IMG/VR virus record: IMGVR_UViG_3300044800_000423
Location: 1 to 30,664 of that record
From: a virus
Length of the DNA: 30,664 nucleotides
Direction: 5' to 3' (one strand)
In this document: positions 7,885 to 15,534 of the stretch, piece by piece
How the letters are laid out: every line of letters begins with the position of its first letter
Numbering within the stretch: position 1 is the first letter of the stretch
Position numbers and translations under genes: made by a program
Notes under the pieces: generated by a model
The model's input: only the letters and a program-made list of their open reading frames with translations
The model's database searches: none
Told to the model about the DNA's origin: nothing

Positions 7885-8436
7885 TTATTTTGTTACTTTG
7901 TCACTTTGTTTTCTGGGAAAGAACTGTTTACCGAACGGGAAATGCGCCACATCCCAGAGGCAAGGCGCATACTCCATCTCAAGAAAAGCGCGTTTGTGAG
8001 CGTCAAAATGCTCCTTCGGAACGAAGCTTTCATCCAGCGGGTACTCCCATTGACTGCGGATGCTCTGCAATGCCGCAGCGTACTCGAGGCTTGACGTGGC
8101 CGTAGTTACCTGATCCGCAGCTAAGAGAATCGCTAGACCCAGCCACCCCCGATAATACCTGTCCATTTCGCCAAGGTACATGACTAATTTTTCGCTAAGC
8201 TCAAGGGCATGCTGAAAATTGCGGTCTCTAAGCGTCTTGATTCTCTGATAAGGCACATCGTCGAAGATGCCGCAGTACACGCTAACGCTGAAAGCCTTAT
8301 ACATATTCCTGTAAATTTCGCTAAGCGCTTTCGTCTGCGGATACGTCGGCTCTACACGTGGAACAGCACGGTTCAAAACACGCACCGCCAAATTCACGAA
8401 ACGCTTAACCAGGTGAAGCTTCAACCACTTGTCCAT
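7885..8436 (-). CDS. Hypothetical helical protein in neck/tail module
   Basis: The ATG at 8436 has AGGAGG about ten bases upstream, so the 16-base overlap with the methyltransferase gene is real. The 183 residues are mostly helical and rich in Arg, Tyr and Trp (for example YRNMYKAF, DRYYRGWLGLAILL). There is a basic N-terminus (MDKWLKLHLVKRFVNLAVR) and a basic end (FFPRKQSDKVTK). It is placed between the neck genes and the tail tube, where a head-closure or tail-completion factor could sit, but I recognise no family. Confidence 0.65.
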   Translation of the reverse strand: MDKWLKLHLVKRFVNLAVRVLNRAVPRVEPTYPQTKALSEIYRNMYKAFSVSVYCGIFDDVPYQRIKTLRDRNFQHALELSEKLVMYLGEMDRYYRGWLGLAILLAADQVTTATSSLEYAAALQSIRSQWEYPLDESFVPKEHFDAHKRAFLEMEYAPCLWDVAHFPFGKQFFPRKQSDKVTK

Positions 8437-8918
8437 TCACCATTCCTCCTGCGGAGTTTAACAGTCATTTCCAAAGGCAAACGGAAAAGCGGAAAGAAAT
8501 TATTCGGGAAGCAACGCCACTCGCTGATTGTGACTCCTGCGCCTATCCTGTTGAAGTCGGTGCATTTGAAATGCCAAAGGTGAAAATCGTGACGTCGCTC
8601 ACCTAAACGATGCGGACATTTAACTGTTATTTCACGTCTCGCAACCCGCAACATTTCCCTAACGAGCAGAGCAGGATCCCGCACGTGCTCAATAACGTGG
8701 CTGCTGACGGCTTCCTCAAATGCGCCGTCCTTGAACGGTAAATGTTGACTGTCGCATAACACGAAGTTTGCAGCTTCTTTCGTGTCAATTTTCAGGTTAA
8801 CTAAATGCAACTTTGCTTTTTTACCGCTACGATGCCCCTCATCTTTCACGTACAAGTCGCAGTTAACATCGCCCGTAGGATGACATCCGCATCCGACGTC
8901 CAGCTTAAGCCATTTCAT
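8421..8918 (-). CDS. SAM-dependent class I methyltransferase inside the tail module
   Basis: Residues 5-14 (KLDVGCGCHP) are the glycine-rich SAM-binding motif I. QHLPFKDGAFEEAVSSHVIE (~58-77) and DPALLVREMLRVARREI give the Methyltransf_11-like strand-helix pattern around the active site. At 165 residues it is a minimal domain without an obvious target-recognition part. The start ATG 8918 has AAGGT eight bases upstream. It overlaps the next gene and follows the gp10-like gene by five bases, so it is made with virion proteins. A substrate cannot be named; modification of a virion protein, a glycan or a small molecule are all possible. Confidence 0.8.
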   Translation of the reverse strand: MKWLKLDVGCGCHPTGDVNCDLYVKDEGHRSGKKAKLHLVNLKIDTKEAANFVLCDSQHLPFKDGAFEEAVSSHVIEHVRDPALLVREMLRVARREITVKCPHRLGERRHDFHLWHFKCTDFNRIGAGVTISEWRCFPNNFFPLFRLPLEMTVKLRRRNGEWTSG

Positions 8919-8928
8919 TCAAGTTAAC
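8914..8928 (-). repeat. TTCATTCAARTTAAC repeat, copy 1
   Basis: The same 15-base string (plus strand TTCATTCAAGTTAAC) occurs at the start of the methyltransferase gene at 8918, and with A for G at 28988-29002 and 29835-29849. The minus-strand reading encodes VNLNE in all three. Copies 1 and 3 lie beside methyltransferase starts. Confidence 0.5.
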
Positions 8929-9376
8929 CTTCTGAAACGTTCCCCATAGCTTCATCCAGCACACGCAACGCAATCCTGCCCGCCTCGTCCCTTGTCTCAA
9001 CCGCCGTGGCCTCAACAAACGGGTTCGGCTTCGTGCCCGGATGATGCACATGCATAGCGAAAACCACGCCGCCCAACATGCCAGACGCAAACGCGAGGCA
9101 CCTGGCGTTAACAGGATAAATCTCGTGCGGACGCGTGCCCTTCTCCACGTAAATCGCGTACGGCGCCAAAGGCTTAATCGACGCCCAGCCTTCACCAACT
9201 TGTTTAGTGATACTCATTGCTAAATTGCCAGTTCGCCAAGGCGCATTACTATACATCCGGTCAAAAGCGAAATCAGCGGTTTCTTCAACCACGCGTTGAA
9301 CAACGTCGCCGCCGAATCTTTCAGCGAGCAATACGAGGTTTAATCCTCTGCTGGCCACAGTTACAGAGAACTGCAC
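8924..9376 (-). CDS. HK97 gp10-like neck/tail completion protein
   Basis: The 150-residue product has the gp10-family layout: an N-terminal helix, then APWRTGNLAMSI (an A-P-x-x-T-G-x-L motif near residues 45-56). There follows PYAIYVEKGTRPHEIYP (~72-88) and GTKPNPFVEATA (~114-125), the signature of the fold that joins head and tail or completes the tail. The start appears to be GTG 9376, with GGTGA just upstream at short spacing. It sits between the probable tail terminator and the tail-tube region, in line with siphovirus gene order. Confidence 0.85.
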   Translation of the reverse strand: MQFSVTVASRGLNLVLLAERFGGDVVQRVVEETADFAFDRMYSNAPWRTGNLAMSITKQVGEGWASIKPLAPYAIYVEKGTRPHEIYPVNARCLAFASGMLGGVVFAMHVHHPGTKPNPFVEATAVETRDEAGRIALRVLDEAMGNVSEG

Positions 9377-9388
9377 ATAGTCACCGCG

Positions 9389-9811
9389 TCAAGGAATAAA
9401 AAGCACGTCGGCAACAAAGCTAACTTGGCCGCCGAAAAGGATTTTATCGTTGAACTTTATTTCGCCCGGGTAGAATCCTGTCGGAATACAATCCATGGCT
9501 GTGCCGCCTAAGGTGCGGTCTGCAAGAATCGCGTCAACGACGTCGGCCATAACTGGGATAATGTCCGTGAACCAGTCTTGAGGCGTGTAATCTCGGATTA
9601 CGAGGATAACGCTGAAGTTGACTTTCACGCTTAAAAGAGCGCCCTGAGCAGCTTGCTGGATCGGCGCTTCCTCAGCGTTAATGATGGCTTTAGGCAAGTC
9701 TCCAAGCGTGAACTGCTCGCCGAGAATGACGGTTTTAATGCTGGTTTTCGTTTGGACCGCAACTTTGACCGCGTCGAAAACTGCCTTATAAAGCGCGAGA
9801 AATCCCGTCAA
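9389..9811 (-). CDS. Probable tail terminator/completion protein
   Basis: I choose TTG 9811 as start: it overlaps the upstream stop (TTGA) and follows AGGAGAGG by eight bases. The longer frame to 9844 lacks a comparable site. The 140-residue protein begins MTGFLALYKAVFDAVKVA and continues with strands and a helix (QDWFTDIIPVMADVVDAIL). It ends GGQVSFVADVLFIP, the pattern of gpU/Tc1-like proteins that cap the tail tube and connect it to the head. Its neighbours are the connector and the gp10-like protein. The assignment is by position and secondary-structure pattern. Confidence 0.7.
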   Translation of the reverse strand: MTGFLALYKAVFDAVKVAVQTKTSIKTVILGEQFTLGDLPKAIINAEEAPIQQAAQGALLSVKVNFSVILVIRDYTPQDWFTDIIPVMADVVDAILADRTLGGTAMDCIPTGFYPGEIKFNDKILFGGQVSFVADVLFIP

Positions 9812-10437
9812 CTGGTATCCTCTCCTATCGCGAAGGGCGAACACGTGTCCAGTTGACTTTCACAGTACGCATTCAGGAATTTTTCTGCTTCCGACCAGAA
9901 CGCTTCAGCCCCCGTCGGGTCACGTCTGTGACGGAAAAGCCAAGCAGCATAATGATTAGATGCGTCAACGATGTTCTGTGGAATTGGGCTGGGAACAGCT
10001 AATCCTCTCTTCAGGAGGAAACTATCCACGAGACCGTTACTACTCTGCATGCAACCAGCCAATTCAATATCGTATTTAGAGCCCTCTGAGTCGGCGATCA
10101 CCAGGATAGCTTTAACCGCGTCGGCAACAGCGTACGGCGCTGCGGGGACTGCTTCAACTGCGAAGGGGAAGAATTCTTCGTTCGCTAAGCCTCCGTATGT
10201 GGCGGTTACTTGAATGTTCCAGTTGCCAACTGCGCAACCCGCGGGCAACGTATACACCATTTTGAAGACGCCTAAGCTACTGCGTGTCAAATCCCCTATT
10301 GCCAGCGTCGCCACTGTAGCGCCCAACGGGTCAAGAATGAGAATCGCTATAGTGTCAGGGTCGAATAACGCGTCAGTCTCGTCTTTAAACGTGAATGTTC
10401 TTGTGATTGTGTCGCCGCTGAATGTTTTTTCCGTCAT
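9808..10437 (-). CDS. Head-tail connector (adaptor) with N-terminal Ig-like domain
   Basis: The 209 residues split in two. Residues 1-~95 are a beta-sandwich (TFSGDTITRTFTFKDETD ... GNWNIQVTATYGG), like domains displayed on virions. Residues ~100-200 are helical and resemble HK97 gp6/YqbG adaptors: ADAVKAILVIADSEGSKYDI, VDASNHYAAWLFRHR and a C-terminal WSEAEKFLNAYCES. Adaptors form the ring below the portal. The start ATG overlaps the preceding stop (ATGA). Fusion of a surface domain to an adaptor is less usual and could place a decoration at the neck. Confidence 0.7.
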   Translation of the reverse strand: MTEKTFSGDTITRTFTFKDETDALFDPDTIAILILDPLGATVATLAIGDLTRSSLGVFKMVYTLPAGCAVGNWNIQVTATYGGLANEEFFPFAVEAVPAAPYAVADAVKAILVIADSEGSKYDIELAGCMQSSNGLVDSFLLKRGLAVPSPIPQNIVDASNHYAAWLFRHRRDPTGAEAFWSEAEKFLNAYCESQLDTCSPFAIGEDTS

Positions 10438-12290
10438 GTTTTTTCGCTTTCTATTTTGATTTTTATTTTGTATTCTTGAATTTTTAGCGGGTTATTTTGG
10501 ACGCTTATTACTTGGCGATTACTAGCCATGCTTATCCGCAGTGCTTTCCGCAGGAAGCCAGCTAAAACGCTGTCGACGCCTAAGCCAGCATCCACAAGAG
10601 ATAACAGCGCATTCAACGTTGCTGCGTCAACGCCGACTCCTGAATCAGTTACGCTTAAGGATGCTAAAAGCGCGGCTAACTCGCTGCCTAATCCGCTGTC
10701 AGATATGTTGACTGTGACGGTTAACCCTGTTTCTACGCCAACGCCTGAATCGCCAAGTGTGATGATTCCTTGTATTCCTGCAGAGTCTAAGGCTGACCCG
10801 AGGTCGGAGACATTGATTGTTACGCCACTGATAATTATTGATGCGATTTCTTCGCCTGTTCCCGCGTCAACAAGCGTTAGCGTTACGTTTGCGGTTACTG
10901 TGTCTGCGCCTGCGCCAGCGTCATTTAAAAGTAGTTGAGCCTGCATATCCACAGCGTCGACGCCACCACCTAAGTCGCCTAAAGATAAAGCAGCCAGTAA
11001 AGCTAGAGAGTCGCTGCCAACTCCTAAGTCGTCCACGTTTACAGTTAAGCCAAGTATGAACGTTTCGATAACGTCAATGCCTACGCCAGCATCAATAAGC
11101 ATTAACGTTGCTTGAAGCAGGATCTCATCTAAACCTGAGCCCGAGTCGCTTAAAGCCAAGGTAGCCTGCAGGTCTAACGATTCTACGCCAGCGCAAACAT
11201 CGGCTAAGGGCAAAGTTGCAGTCATGCCTAAAGCGTCTGAACCACTACCTGCATCCGCAATTGGATGAGTAATGTTTGGAACCACGTCAACACCTGAACC
11301 AGCCTCAGTTAAGGGCAAAGCCGCGTTCATGCCTGCAACGTCGGAGCCTACGCCTGAATCTGACACGGACACGTTAGTGCTTTCGGGTCCAATGAGAACG
11401 TCAGCAGCAGTTACACAATCTATCCTAACAGTGTGTGCTGTTTGACCATCGCTCCACATTTCTCCAATCATGAATCTGTCATGATTTCCCCACTCATTAG
11501 TATCTAATCCTGTGTGCGTAAGGTCGGCTATTTCACTTCCAGCAAGAAAAACCCTTACTTCCCCAGCCGACGCATGAACTTTACTTTGCAATTCAATCTC
11601 ATAGTATGCATTAAGAGACACTGCCGTAGCAGAAATGTCCGTTAATTGATCTGCTCCACTCATGTAAGTAAGATACCAATATGATGCTGCGCCAGTGTTT
11701 ATTACACCAATTTGCGCTATTGTTTCGTCTGCTGCAATATTTCGGAAGTTTAGAATCTGAAAAGATTTACCGCTTGCTGGTAACGCTGTAATAAATTTAA
11801 CAGCTAAGTGAACATTCAAATTTGCTGTAGCTGTTATATCTTTCCATTCTTTAGCGTACTCATTAGTGGAACTACCATTACAATAGAAGCTGGCATGATT
11901 TGAACCATGATGCGGGTCTGTAGTCACTACTGTTCTTGTTTCACCAGTAGAATTATCTCCGCCAGTCCACGCACTGAAATCGCCAGCTGTCTCCATAGTG
12001 CTGCCGACTTGCCCGTCGGCAAAAAGCACCGTAAAATACTGCGTTAAGTAGTTGCGTTCAAACTCGCCGATTCTCGGAAAAACATGTTTGTGAACGTATG
12101 CTTCAAGCCTTTTCTTTCCCTCAAGCGTATCAAGCTTCTTTAATAACTCAAATGGTACTCTAACAGTAAGTGGATATTTCTCGCCACAATGCGGACATTC
12201 ATGGCTGTTAGCTTTAACTTCCTTTCTGCACTTTGGACATATATGCGTCCAATGAGGCAAGTAACGCCAAAGCCAAAAAGGAATGATCAT
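10434..12290 (-). CDS. Repeat-containing virion surface protein with zinc-ribbon N-terminus
   Basis: The 618 residues hold three parts. Residues ~17-38 carry CPKC and CPHCG, a zinc ribbon, followed by a basic helical segment (PFELLKKLDTLEGKKRLEA). Residues ~95-300 resemble a LamG/jelly-roll lectin-like domain (ETAGDFSAWTGGDNSTGETR ... ANEW-type strands). Residues ~308-581 are fifteen tandem repeats of 17-21 residues with consensus D-[SAL]-G-x-G-x-[DE]. The C-terminal ~37 residues are basic. It lies between capsid and connector genes, so a long fibre or head/neck decoration is likely. The start overlaps the glycosyltransferase stop (ATGA). A zinc ribbon on a predicted virion fibre is odd. Confidence 0.75.
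   Translation of the reverse strand: MIIPFWLWRYLPHWTHICPKCRKEVKANSHECPHCGEKYPLTVRVPFELLKKLDTLEGKKRLEAYVHKHVFPRIGEFERNYLTQYFTVLFADGQVGSTMETAGDFSAWTGGDNSTGETRTVVTTDPHHGSNHASFYCNGSSTNEYAKEWKDITATANLNVHLAVKFITALPASGKSFQILNFRNIAADETIAQIGVINTGAASYWYLTYMSGADQLTDISATAVSLNAYYEIELQSKVHASAGEVRVFLAGSEIADLTHTGLDTNEWGNHDRFMIGEMWSDGQTAHTVRIDCVTAADVLIGPESTNVSVSDSGVGSDVAGMNAALPLTEAGSGVDVVPNITHPIADAGSGSDALGMTATLPLADVCAGVESLDLQATLALSDSGSGLDEILLQATLMLIDAGVGIDVIETFILGLTVNVDDLGVGSDSLALLAALSLGDLGGGVDAVDMQAQLLLNDAGAGADTVTANVTLTLVDAGTGEEIASIIISGVTINVSDLGSALDSAGIQGIITLGDSGVGVETGLTVTVNISDSGLGSELAALLASLSVTDSGVGVDAATLNALLSLVDAGLGVDSVLAGFLRKALRISMASNRQVISVQNNPLKIQEYKIKIKIESEKT
10548..11369 (-). repeat. Fifteen 17-21-residue coding repeats (D-x-G-x-G-x-D)
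   Basis: Successive units such as VSDSGVGSDVAGMNAALP, IADAGSGSDALGMTATLP, LSDSGSGLDEILLQATLM and VTDSGVGVDAATLNALLS repeat roughly every 54 bases. Two units are three residues longer (around units 6 and 10). The regular hydrophobic and Gly/Asp spacing suggests a beta-solenoid or cation-binding repeat, as in RTX-like or fibre proteins (inference). Confidence 0.85.
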
Positions 12291-12784
12291 TTAGTTTTAC
12301 CCGTCCAATCAACCGCTCGATTATGTTTAACTTCTCCATGAACATGAACCGCTAAACCCTTCTGAACCAGCACGCTTGTAACGCGGCTGTCCAAATTGTA
12401 GTATGCCCAATCATCCCGCTTGTACCATGACGCGGCAGGCGCAAGACGCTGAGCCTCCAACGACAGTTTAGTAAAGCCGAATCCGTTTTCACCTTTGAAA
12501 GCTGCTAGTTTATCGTCCATGTAACGCGTCCAATACCAACAGCTACACCACGGATTCGGGCACTGCGTTAATTCCCTGATTAATTCAAGAGACGGAACAT
12601 TATCCTGCTCAACAATGATTAAGTCATCAACGCCCCACAGATGCAGCAACGCATCGTCATAGTCTTCTTTGTCTTTTACGAATACGTCTATAACTCTGAA
12701 ATGCTCTCTGATTTCTTCAAGAGCCTTCCATGTTTCTATTTGTTCACTTTGTCTAAAACGGGAAAAAGGGTGAAGAACAATCAT
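12287..12784 (-). CDS. Glycosyltransferase-like protein (GT-A type)
   Basis: ATG 12784, six bases after the upstream stop, gives a 165-residue protein beginning with a strand (MIVLHPFSRF), as GT-A enzymes do. A longer frame to 12823 overlaps the previous gene. The motif DDLIIVEQDNVPS (~55-67) resembles the acidic metal/nucleotide-sugar motif after the fourth strand. NGFGFTKLS and YYNLDSRVTSVLVQKG ... VHVHGEVKHNRA fit the acceptor side and a distal His. It lacks an obvious membrane segment. With the second GT-like gene at 13859 it suggests glycosylation of virion proteins encoded between and around them. The family is inferred from pattern only. Confidence 0.55.
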   Translation of the reverse strand: MIVLHPFSRFRQSEQIETWKALEEIREHFRVIDVFVKDKEDYDDALLHLWGVDDLIIVEQDNVPSLELIRELTQCPNPWCSCWYWTRYMDDKLAAFKGENGFGFTKLSLEAQRLAPAASWYKRDDWAYYNLDSRVTSVLVQKGLAVHVHGEVKHNRAVDWTGKTK

Positions 12785-12789
12785 TGTTC

Positions 12790-13383
12790 TTACGACAGCG
12801 TAATCGTTAACGTTGCAACCCATGATGTGCCAGCTGCTTTTGTGCCCATTGCCTGCACTAAACGATTCAATGCGTAGCCGTTTGTAGGATTCGCGCTGTT
12901 AAGCGGTAAACCGCTTGCAACTTCGCCAAGGCAGATTTCAGCCCACACCCAAACCGCGTCTGCACTTGCAAAAGTTGCCGTTGCAACGATTTTCTGAACT
13001 GTGCCCGTCGTTGGTTTAGCTGATAAAACATTCCAAAGATGGTTAGTTGCTGCTTGAAGCCCTGTCTGAGCCGCTGTCGCCGCTAAGGTTCCGTCGCCCA
13101 CGCCGATGCATCCGTAAGTGCCATCTACAGGATGCGGAATATCGCCTGTTAACGCCGGCATTATGACGCTGTTGATGCCGCTGTTAAGCAAGCAGTTGCC
13201 TTCAAAATCTAAGGTTTCGTATGGCTTTACGCCTGCCGCCTCAATTTCCAGCGCCGTCATGCCCGGGTAGTCGCCGACGAACTTTTTGATTTGCCAATGC
13301 GCATGCCACTTAGCCATGTCATGCAGTGGAATCTGTGATCCAACGTTTACTCCGTCTTTTCCTATTGCTTTTTCATTAAACAT
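12790..13383 (-). CDS. Probable virion structural protein (GDGT-type)
   Basis: ATG 13383 is preferred because AGGTGGTGA lies just upstream; GTG 13398 is inside that site. The 197-residue product contains NCLLNSGINSVIMPALTG and YGCIGVGDGTLAATAAQTGL, patterns recurrent in phage tail-fibre or head-fibre proteins, in which a beta domain follows a G-x-GDGT-x-A-x-x-x-T-x-L element. The C-terminal half (ASADAVWVWAEICLGEVASG ... SWVATLTITLS) is beta-rich. It lies between the capsid block and the repeat protein, which suits a head-associated or fibre protein. Confidence 0.6.
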   Translation of the reverse strand: MFNEKAIGKDGVNVGSQIPLHDMAKWHAHWQIKKFVGDYPGMTALEIEAAGVKPYETLDFEGNCLLNSGINSVIMPALTGDIPHPVDGTYGCIGVGDGTLAATAAQTGLQAATNHLWNVLSAKPTTGTVQKIVATATFASADAVWVWAEICLGEVASGLPLNSANPTNGYALNRLVQAMGTKAAGTSWVATLTITLS

Positions 13384-13402
13384 TTTCTTTTTCACCACCT
13401 TT

Positions 13403-13843
13403 TTATCCGGTTCCCGTCACATTAATGCAGAAGCTAAACACCGTCAAATTCCCAGTGTCCGCCGACGCCGCCAAAGTAAAAGTGACCGCGACGACTTGCC
13501 CCGGCTGCAACGTCGACGGCGCATCCCACGACAACGACAAAACCGACGCCGCAACCGCGGGACTCCAACTTGACGTTGACACCGACAACGCTTCAATCGA
13601 ATTCCCAGTGTTCCTAACATAAACCACATGCGTGATTGACGCGCCAGGGCCAATGTTACCCCACGAAAACGACGTTAAATTAACGGTGCAAGCCTGATCC
13701 TGATAGACGCCGACGCCGACAGCCGTGATTTGCCCAGTGACCGCGATCTGCTGAGTCGACACTAAAACCCCCGCGACAACTGCAGCGACCGCTAAAACCG
13801 CCACAGTCACTAGCAGGATAGCAACTGTTTTTTTCCTCAACAC
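13403..13843 (-). CDS. Membrane-anchored or exported Ig-like protein
   Basis: GTG 13843 follows GAGG by eight bases. Residues 1-30 are a signal or anchor: RKK then a long Val/Ala/Leu stretch. The remaining ~115 residues read as one immunoglobulin-like beta-sandwich (HVVYVRNTGNSIEALSVSTS ... QPGQVVAVTFTLAASADTGN), a domain type common in archaeal secreted proteins and flagellin/pilin-like surface proteins. It has several N-x-T/S sequons. In the middle of the virion operon it may be a surface receptor modifier, a minor capsid decoration or a lysis/exclusion factor; the sequence does not choose. Confidence 0.65.
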   Translation of the reverse strand: MLRKKTVAILLVTVAVLAVAAVVAGVLVSTQQIAVTGQITAVGVGVYQDQACTVNLTSFSWGNIGPGASITHVVYVRNTGNSIEALSVSTSSWSPAVAASVLSLSWDAPSTLQPGQVVAVTFTLAASADTGNLTVFSFCINVTGTG

Positions 13844-13858
13844 TTTTTATTCCTCACA

Positions 13859-14563
13859 TTAAACTCCCAGGTGCTCGCAAACCACGAAGCCATCCGTCAC
13901 CGCTGAGAAACCCGCTTTCTGCACATCATACCAAAAGAACAAGTCGAAACTGGCAACCGCTTTGGCGAAGCGGAAACGCAACCCCGACTCAAAAACAGAT
14001 CGTTTAATGAGGACGCAACTTGTACCGTTAAAAATCGGCTTTTCCACACTGCCAACCATCAACTTATCTTTCACGTCCTCGAGGTGAAGAGGCAGAATAT
14101 CCCATGAATTTGACGGCGTAACAAACAAGAACCCGCATGTTACCATTCCCTTGAAAACTGGGTAAGGCAAGTAATTTTCGAAGTGAAAAGGAGTAACGGC
14201 TGACGCCACATCAGCATCTACGCCAAGCAGTTTTGCGAGGGCATCCTGCGGAACAACCACGTCTGACTCCACAATCCACAAGTAATCAAAGCCCTCCGCA
14301 AGGACGCGGTTAACCACAACATTGTATTTTTCAACGACGGCTTCCCAAACTTGCCAGCCATCCACATCCACGCGGTCATCAGCATCTTCGCAGACGCTCA
14401 ATGTGACCTCGACGTTTGGAACATTGAAGTTAGCTTTTATCGCATCTGTGATTTGTTTGCGATATTGAACGTGGCTTATGTGGCACGCTGGAACCGCCGC
14501 TAAAACGCGAATTGCCTCTTGAGTTTCCTGAGTAACTATTTTTTTCTTCACCATATTCTTCAT
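13859..14563 (-). CDS. Glycosyltransferase-like protein (GT-A/GT2-like)
   Basis: The 234 residues (from ATG 14563; TTG 14566 and ATG 14554 are alternatives) have a GT-A outline. An N-terminal strand VLAAVPACHISHV is followed by VTLSVCEDADDR; then DYLWIVESDVVVP (~95-107), whose ESD triad takes the place of the DxD metal motif. Later comes NGTSCVLIKRSVFE, typical of the acceptor loop, and a final segment with FDLFFWYDVQKAGF. There is no signal or membrane helix. No clear ribosome-binding site precedes it. It lies directly downstream of the capsid gene, separated by a T-rich terminator and the inverted repeat at 14596, so it may be expressed separately from the capsid. Confidence 0.65.
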   Translation of the reverse strand: MKNMVKKKIVTQETQEAIRVLAAVPACHISHVQYRKQITDAIKANFNVPNVEVTLSVCEDADDRVDVDGWQVWEAVVEKYNVVVNRVLAEGFDYLWIVESDVVVPQDALAKLLGVDADVASAVTPFHFENYLPYPVFKGMVTCGFLFVTPSNSWDILPLHLEDVKDKLMVGSVEKPIFNGTSCVLIKRSVFESGLRFRFAKAVASFDLFFWYDVQKAGFSAVTDGFVVCEHLGV

Positions 14564-14595
14564 CAACTTAACTGGAATTTTGCCTTGTTAACGTT

Positions 14596-14632
14596 CACCA
14601 CGTACATGACAAGGCCTGCAATGTACGTAGTA
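14596..14632. promoter_or_regulatory. Inverted-repeat operator candidate (dispersed motif, site 2)
   Basis: CACCACGTACAT (14596-14607) and ATGTACGTAGTA (14621-14632) pair at 10 of 12 positions around a 13-base spacer with AGGCCT at its centre. Site 1 has the same spacer length and a GGGCCT core. The site lies between the capsid stop and the next start. Confidence 0.65.
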
Positions 14633-14656
14633 AAAAAAAGAAAAAGGGAAAATTAG
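14633..14656 (-). terminator. T-run terminator after the capsid gene
   Basis: On the minus strand, 16 bases after the capsid stop, TTTTCCCTTTTTCTTTTTTT leads into the inverted repeat. Oligo-T runs terminate archaeal transcription; partial termination here would raise capsid mRNA over downstream genes (inference). Confidence 0.5.
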
Positions 14657-14671
14657 TTTGTGGTTTAGATT

Positions 14672-15532
14672 TTAAATTGTGGTTAGATCGCAGATAGCGT
14701 TGCTATCTTTAATCACTGGCAAACCGTTAACGAAGACTCTGCCGAACAATCCTGCGCCTGCGCGTATACTTTCGGTTTCTGTTTCAACGTTGATGTCGCG
14801 AGATATCACATGGCTAAATCTAGTGATGTCGCCGCCAATGGGCGCTTTCATCAGGATCCCTGTGCCTGCGGTGATTGCTTCAGTACTGAATATTTGGCCG
14901 CCGATTCTGGCTAACACTCGGTCTCGCCATGCGACTGCGGTGCTTGCGACAAACTCGTCTAGTTCAATGTCCTGCGTCGGGTTAATCACGAGGTTATATG
15001 GTCCATAAATGTGGTCAGCGGCTAACTTCACGATGGCAGCTTTCAAGGTTATGGGGATGTTTGTGGCAGTTGTCCAATCCGCCCCTGTTTCACTGTTTCC
15101 TGCTCCATTATAGAGCCCCGGGATAACGTCTGTACCGTTGATTATCATGCTGTCTTCTTTCAATCCTACCTGGTAGGCTGCTGCGTCACTATACTTAGTT
15201 GGCAAGGGTATTCCCGTCATGCGTGAAGCGTCAACGTCTTTCTTTGGAATCACGAACTCGTGGTGCGTGCATGGAATGTTCACTGGAGTACGGTCTAAAC
15301 TAATTATGTCCAGCACTTCACGTCCCGGGTAACTCGGGTCAATTCTTGCAGCGCTCATTTCGGATAGTTTGTCGTACGCGTATGTTTCCGCGTTCGGATC
15401 AATATATTCAGGTTGCAGGAGTTTGCGTCCTACGAAGACTCTGCGTGCGATTGCAACGACTGTCGGCATCAAATAGAGGCCCTGCTCTGTCTGCAGCGGC
15501 TCGTCTTTTCCAACGTATCTTAAAGGTTTCAT
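14672..15532 (-). CDS. Major capsid protein (HK97/encapsulin-like fold)
   Basis: The 286-residue protein starts at ATG 15532 with GGAG eight bases upstream. The segment YIDPNAETYAYDKLSEMSAA is the N-arm/spine region of capsid proteins of the encapsulin-like branch. It is followed by an E-loop-like stretch (VNIPCTHHEFVIPKKDVDA) and an A-domain with HIYGPYNLVINPTQDIELDE, the last resembling the linocin/encapsulin P-P-Y-x-L/V strand. Its length matches small HK97-type subunits. It sits after scaffold and decoration genes in the usual order. No delta-domain cleavage is obvious, though a separate protease is encoded upstream. Confidence 0.85.
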   Translation of the reverse strand: MKPLRYVGKDEPLQTEQGLYLMPTVVAIARRVFVGRKLLQPEYIDPNAETYAYDKLSEMSAARIDPSYPGREVLDIISLDRTPVNIPCTHHEFVIPKKDVDASRMTGIPLPTKYSDAAAYQVGLKEDSMIINGTDVIPGLYNGAGNSETGADWTTATNIPITLKAAIVKLAADHIYGPYNLVINPTQDIELDEFVASTAVAWRDRVLARIGGQIFSTEAITAGTGILMKAPIGGDITRFSHVISRDINVETETESIRAGAGLFGRVFVNGLPVIKDSNAICDLTTI

Positions 15533-15534
15533 TT

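Noticed and set aside
1541-9844. Contractile-tail (myovirus) interpretation
   Set aside because: No sheath-sized gene exists between the neck and tube genes, and no baseplate wedge set follows the tape measure.
10528-11059. Plus-strand open frames opposite the repeat protein (Pro/Ser/Thr-rich)
   Set aside because: They are antisense shadows created by the regular GC-rich repeat codons; no ribosome-binding site or protein-like sequence.
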